Source of the DNA: Paramyrothecium sp. XJ0827
Lineage: Eukaryota > Ascomycota > Sordariomycetes > Hypocreales > Stachybotryaceae
DNA: 64,000 bases
Direction of reading: 5' to 3'
Assembly: GCA_020881915.1 (NCBI GenBank)
Contig: JAJFPB010000009.1
Span: 2,914,001 to 2,978,000 of the forward strand
Positions 59,309 through 64,000 of the stretch are shown here, one piece after another (position 1 is the first letter of the stretch; each line of letters starts with the position of its first letter). Position numbers and translations under genes: made by a program. The notes below the pieces were generated by a model. That model worked only from the letters and a program-made list of their open reading frames with translations, had not been told where the DNA came from and did not search any database.

Positions 59309-60481
59309 TTTGTTAATTCCTCACAAAGATGAAAGGGATAGTACGATGTCGAGCTCTGTTGAGATCAGAAGAATCGGCGCGGCTCAATAGATGAACTTAA
59401 AGAGCGAAAGTGTGAATCAGGTACCGTGAGAATTTCTCTCTTATCTATATACACGGTAGAGTGCGGAAGCTCATTCGCATGGCCATTTGCGACTAAAGTT
59501 GCGCATTTTTCGACATCGATGGCGCAACCGTTTAGAACAAGTTATTGGTTCAGGAAAAGACGGCGGCATGCTCAGCTCTAGTGCAAAAAATTTGAGTTCG
59601 GGAATGTAAAGTACGCTAGTAAAAAGCTGGATGCGCTTCATAGGTCCATTTTTACCGTCGAGCATGTATTATTCCATTACACGCGATTGATGAAAGCACG
59701 CAATTTCATTCCCTTTATCGTAGCTCTCTCTCCACTTCAGATAAAGTACTGGTACTATTTATCATGCACCTGCTCACGCCGTCCTTAAATTTGGTCCGAA
59801 TTATTCTCATCATCTTTCGTCGAACTAAAACTACTCAATAACCTCACGAAGGCAGTAACTAGTTCGGACACACAAATATACATTGCATTGGTATGCATTG
59901 GCGTTGTTCTTATAGTTTTTCATGCTCCATATACCTTAGCTACATCGAGTGTCCTCATGTATCTGCACTTTGGGTGCAAGTAGTTATAACGGGTGCCAGC
60001 TCGTATCAGGCAACCAGCTCATACACAATAGACTATACGAATTGCTAGGCTGAGATCGACAGGTATCGGGCATGAGAAATGCTGCGACTTCCCGGCGCTT
60101 TTAAGCTGTAACATGTCAGACTATAGTGGACATAAAATTCCATAGCACACTTACAAGAACACTGCTGCACTTCACGAGTCCAAGGGATGACATCGTCGAG
60201 GTGGGAGCAAACGTTCCTACAGCCAATGCAAAGTTTCATCGTTTATCAACATTGATTTAATTTCCTTACCAGCATTGCGTTCAAGTCAATGGGGAAATGA
60301 GATTATGGTGCCAAGCATGCGAGGGCAATTGTCTTAAGGTAAAAAGTGTGAGCTTGGTTGGCGGAGTCTAGCAGCTTTGGCAATCTCATTATGCACGGCA
60401 AAAACATCGGGTTGAGTGGACGTTGATATCTGGAAAATGCGTGAATAGAGTTTTCTGACGCTTAATTGGTGAATTGATGGT
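59309..60481. other. intergenic, no gene recognised
   Basis: About 1.2 kb of AT-rich sequence with short frames only. Confidence 0.5.
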
Positions 60482-61063
60482 TTAGCAGAAATCAAGGAGT
60501 GTTGTACGTTCTATAGATATTGAGTAGTGAAAGGTACACTGTAGGATATTCCTACTACCGGCAGCCTCGAGGGGCTTTTCCTCGGGCGGAATCGGGTTCT
60601 TGGCCTTGATCAGGATGCGACCCTTCGGCTCCGAAGGCTTTGGGAATCTGTCTCTTGCCGTCTCCAACAATTCAGTAACGAGCTTGGGGCCAAAGATCGC
60701 CTTCATGGTCTTGACGATGATCCCTTGCTGCTCCGCATTGCAGTAAACCTCAAGCGAGATCCACAGGGGGGAGCTCGGCTTAACGAATGCATACTTGTTA
60801 ATGGTGGCGATGACCTCTAGGAATGAGATGCGCGTCGTCCTGGTCCTACCATGGACGACGACAGGCTGGCCATCGGCCCCATCCCAGCAGTCCACCTCGA
60901 CGCAGCGACAACCCTGGTGGAGAGCGGAGATGTAGCCTTCCACACTCGAGATCCCAAAGTCCTGGCGAAGTAGCAGGTACGTGTTGTGCGAGCTGGATAT
61001 GTAGTAGTTGCTCATCGGACGGTCGAAGGTTAACTCCTGGGGCTGATCTTCGATGGGTCGACC
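60482..61063 (-). pseudogene. fragment of a PI-specific phospholipase C gene
   Basis: The frame carries part of the PLC X domain only: MSNYYISSSHNTYLL with the first catalytic His, GCRCVEVDCWDGADGQPVVVH with the Glu/Asp calcium ligands and second His region, and the end near GRILIKAKNPIP. Homology begins at about 61063 just after an in-frame TGA and stops at about 60565; the last ~20 codons are unrelated. Fungal PLCs also carry EF-hand, Y and C2 domains; none is found on either side within reach. Therefore a 5'- and 3'-truncated copy, not a working enzyme. Confidence 0.8.
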
Positions 61064-61466
61064 TCATGTTTTCAGGTGCCGTAGGCAGCTACCATTCCAC
61101 TACTTTGCCAGCTCCTGTACCGAAGTATGTACTCGGGTCCGGAGCGCCAGCTCTTGAAGCGCATGGTTGCAATGACACTTGATGTGGAATCAGACCAGCT
61201 CCTTCTTTTTTGTCAACGTCACTTGAAATAAACCTACAGCGTATTCTAGATAGGCTCAGTTCTCAGCTACGGTGATAATATACCCCTGCTCTGTGCCCCA
61301 TCTCGATGTATCCTCGGCGCCAGGGGCGGATAATTCCGAGTGTGACAGGCAATCAAGATAATCCGGTACTCCGGAGACCCAGAAACGAAAACCACCCCTT
61401 TTCCAAAGATAAGCTACGTCCGACTTCGGAAAATCCCAAAAGCCTAAGGCTTTGGCCATATAAGGA
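61064..61466. other. intergenic, no gene recognised
   Basis: About 400 bp; a 77-codon minus frame (61256-61489) overlaps the next gene's start and has no PLC similarity. Confidence 0.45.
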
Positions 61467-62686
61467 ATGATACAGGGTGCATTCCACATGTACGGCTATC
61501 ATCAAGACGGAATACACATGGACACTAACCATCAATTCGTCAATGTGACCAATAATCCTTCAGACGGCAGAGCTGAGCGCCGTCTTCAAGTTCGCCGAAC
61601 TGTCATGACAGAATATCACAAGCGACGGAAGCGGCAAAGGAAGACCCCCGGAATTCCTCAAGATATGTCTGATCAGCAGAGTGCGATCTGTCCCCCTTCC
61701 GACAAGCCCACGCCCCGGCCTCGATTGCTGCAGCCCAAAACTTGGGCAACTGCAACAGAATCTTGGACGAGCAACCTGATTATGGGATTTCTGCGAGGCG
61801 AGGTAGCCAAGGGGATGGGAGCCTTGTCCAATGTTTCGTTTATTCACTGGCAATCAGAAGATGCATCCAATGACGACCAAAGCGGCACAAACCCACTCAG
61901 ATCGTGCCGCGACACTTTGCGCACGTACTGCGACAGCCGCCCGCTGGCTACTGCACAGGAGATCCTACACTGGCAGAATGTGCAAGTTCAGCAGGAGATG
62001 ATCTACACTCAGGTATGGTATGGTAACTGTGGGGTCTGCCGATGAAATGAATTGACGATGCCAGTGCGAGAATTGGGATGTACGGAGACTTTTGGCTGGT
62101 GCTCAGGCAATTACCCTCTACCTTCTACATTGGCTGAAAGGGGAAACCAGCCATCCCTCCTTTCCTGACGGCGAAATTGCGCTGCTCTTTACATTGGGCG
62201 TAAGTATTGGGAGGCGAAAGCAAACTGTGGGCACATTAATAAAGCTGATCGGAACTAACGAATTGCGAGCAGAAGATTTTCAAGGTTCTCCAAGAATGTC
62301 ATCTAATCACACTGTCCATGCCTTTTGGAGCAGATGACTGGCAAAGCTGGGTGCTTCACGAGTCGGTCATGCGCACCGCAATGGTTTATTTTCTACTTAC
62401 ACTGGTTGTTTCTATGGACTTTGGGATCGCCTGTGATCGGCCGTCAGATTGGTATATTGATGACTTGCCCCTTCCTGCATCAAAAGCATCCTGGACGGCT
62501 AAAGAGCAGGCCGTCTGGACTGTCAGCCGTGTGGAAGCAGCAATCCTACCTCGAGCCTTAACGTTTGGTGATCTCCGCCACAACAAAGACCTTCATCGTG
62601 GTCAAATCGATAGATGGCAAGAGGGCTCTGATGAGATCGGACTGATTGTTGCCCTAGCAAGTCATCTCAAACTGAGTCCTGAATAA
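61467..62686 (+). CDS. fungal transcription-factor-like protein without recognised DNA-binding motif
   Basis: Exons 61467-62012, 62065-62199, 62273-62686; 364 residues. The N-terminal part has the phrase HQFVNVTNNPSDGRAERRLQ then VRRTVMTEYHKRRKRQRK, a conserved basic start of many ascomycete transcription-factor-like proteins (FV-x-SDxxxRxxVRxxVMxxxHxRR). The C-terminal part has helices such as NWDVRRLLAGAQAITLYLL, KIFKVLQECHLITLS and WQSWVLHESVMRTAMVYFLL, typical of the regulatory middle-homology region. No Zn2Cys6, bZIP or homeodomain was seen. Met1, Met8 or Met18 could start translation. Role as regulator is inferred. Confidence 0.75.
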
Positions 62687-63192
62687 ATTTCCAATTCAAA
62701 AGCCTGTGAACAGCATCCGGCAGGGTTATGCGCTCGGGCCCTTGTCGATATTCTTTCTTTAGGTGGCATCATCATGCTCCGCAAGCTTACAAATGATGAC
62801 AGGTGCGATAACCGAAGGCTTGTCGAAGGCTGGGGACCCGTTTGAATGAATTGTAAGCCCGCTGCTTGCGAGCAAGGGGGACAGTAATGGAATCCGGGTG
62901 GATGTAATGCCGCATTAGGAACGCTCGTGTAGCATGTACTACCAAAAAGGGATAGTGTTAAAGCTGACCAGAGAGGCGGAGCGGAATTTCATGTAATGCC
63001 CCATTGGGGTACCAGCCTAGAACTTTGTGCATATGTACTTCCTGATAAGAACACTTGAACTGTGTCCCAGGGACCATGCAAGCCAGAAATTGACGGCTAT
63101 TACGTATATATAAAGACGCGCTCTTCCTTCGAAGCAAGAAGTCTCTAGTCGTGAAACTTCATCCTTAGTCCTCACGACATCTGACCACCAAC
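62687..63192. other. intergenic with SDR promoter
   Basis: About 500 bp; contains TATATATAAA at 63105. Nothing else recognised. Confidence 0.5.
63105..63114 (+). promoter_or_regulatory. putative TATA box of the SDR gene
   Basis: TATATATAAA 79-88 nt upstream of the ATG at 63193. Confidence 0.5.
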
Positions 63193-64000
63193 ATGCCTCT
63201 CTTTGCGCCAAAACTCGACCAACTTCCGCCATTAGACTTTGGCGGTCAAACAGTCATTGTGACTGGCACAACCAACGGCATGGGCTTAGCAGTAAGCGAG
63301 GAACTCTTACGCCTACGGGTCAGCAGACTCATCATGGGTGTGCGTGATATGGGGAGAGGCGAAACACTAAAGACTCAGCTGTTGATCATCAACCCTGAAG
63401 CCAAGATAGACGTGGTCGAGCTCAACATGGAGGACTACAAGAGCGTCTTGTCATTCTCGGACACTGTCAGGAGGCTTGTGCAGAGAGTCGACGCTGTCAT
63501 CTTGAACGCTGGAACAGGAGGGCTGAAATGGGAGATTACAGCGAGCAAACACGAGAGGATGATCCAAGTCAACGTATTATCAAACGCACTGCTAGCCTTT
63601 GAGATGCTTCCATTGTTGGAAAGGGCAGCTATCATAAACGGCAAGCCTGCTCGGCTAACCTGGGTTGGGAGCTTTGTCCAAATGGACCATAGCCTGACGA
63701 AGATCCCCATTGCTCCCCAAGACACGGTCCTGGGACATATGGACGACGAGAAGAACTTTAGCAGCATGAGCCGATATAACGACTCGAAATTGTTGACAAC
63801 TCTGCTCGTCAAAGAGATGTCTCAACATATAGACAGGGGAAAGATTATCTTCAACGAAGTTTCACCCGGTCCCGTCAGCACGAACTTTGGCGCGAGCTAC
63901 CCGTTAGTCCTAAGGCTTGCCTTCACAGCACTTCTAGCCCTCAAAGCAAGGTCACCTACGGAAGGGGCTAGGATTTACTTGCACGCGGTTGCCGTTGCAG
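63193..64000 (+). CDS. short-chain dehydrogenase/reductase (3' end outside window)
   Basis: Open frame of 269 codons from ATG 63193 to the window edge without a stop. Classical SDR signature: VIVTGTTNGMGLAVSEELL (TGxxxGxG cofactor site), DAVILNAGTGGLKWE (NAG), active-site Tyr-Lys in SRYNDSKLLTTLLVKEM and FNEVSPGPVSTNFG after it. It resembles fungal WW-oxidoreductase/retinol-dehydrogenase-like SDRs often found in secondary-metabolite pathways. All catalytic residues are intact, unlike the SDR pseudogene at 35.2 kb, to which it is not closely similar. Substrate unknown. Confidence 0.9.
   Translation, partial: MPLFAPKLDQLPPLDFGGQTVIVTGTTNGMGLAVSEELLRLRVSRLIMGVRDMGRGETLKTQLLIINPEAKIDVVELNMEDYKSVLSFSDTVRRLVQRVDAVILNAGTGGLKWEITASKHERMIQVNVLSNALLAFEMLPLLERAAIINGKPARLTWVGSFVQMDHSLTKIPIAPQDTVLGHMDDEKNFSSMSRYNDSKLLTTLLVKEMSQHIDRGKIIFNEVSPGPVSTNFGASYPLVLRLAFTALLALKARSPTEGARIYLHAVAVA

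Overview
The window is nuclear DNA of a filamentous ascomycete (Pezizomycotina). Genes are separated by 0.3-5 kb, are broken by short GT-AG introns (46-96 nt, several with a CTAAC/CTGAC-like branch site), and encode typical fungal families: a PDR-type ABC transporter, fungal transcription-factor-like proteins, a GT61 transferase, CBM1/CBM18 modules and a patatin-NACHT NLR. The many secreted plant-wall and chitin enzymes suggest a plant-associated or mycoparasitic species, probably a Sordariomycete. That is inference; no species marker is present.

Layout. 1-13.2 kb: 5'-truncated ABC-G transporter, secreted metallo-beta-lactamase-fold protein, two small secreted Cys proteins, an ankyrin relic and a secreted M43 metalloprotease. 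15.2-21.8 kb: a short F-box-like ORF, then one nine-exon gene that I read as a 1813-residue fusion of two chitin-binding modules, a GH18 chitinase, a subtilisin-like S8 domain and a Cys-rich tail. 21.8-26.5 kb: gene-free. 26.5-31.6 kb: GT61 glycosyltransferase and a secreted choice-of-anchor-B-like protein. 32.4-36.1 kb: two decayed genes (cupin, SDR) on either side of tRNA-Arg(ACG). 36.7-41.9 kb: hemerythrin-like protein, transcription-factor-like protein without a zinc cluster, MDR oxidoreductase. 42.7-44.3 kb: GH7 protein lacking its acid/base residue. 44.8-54.6 kb: an AAA ATPase divergent from a ~2300-residue patatin-NACHT NLR. 55.8-57.1 kb: CBM1-PL1 protein lacking catalytic residues. 57.8-64 kb: acyl-CoA-dehydrogenase-like flavoenzyme, a phospholipase C fragment, a second transcription-factor-like gene and a 3'-truncated SDR.

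How they fit together: the window looks like an accessory, environment-facing region. It has export (ABC-G), secreted hydrolases and effector-size proteins, one self/non-self-recognition type receptor, and several genes in decay, some with changes compatible with RIP. The strongest candidates for something undescribed are the GH18-S8 fusion, whose S8 Asp position reads as Glu, and the divergent AAA ATPase / patatin-NLR pair. All exon joins were made by eye from splice signals and reading frame, without transcript data.
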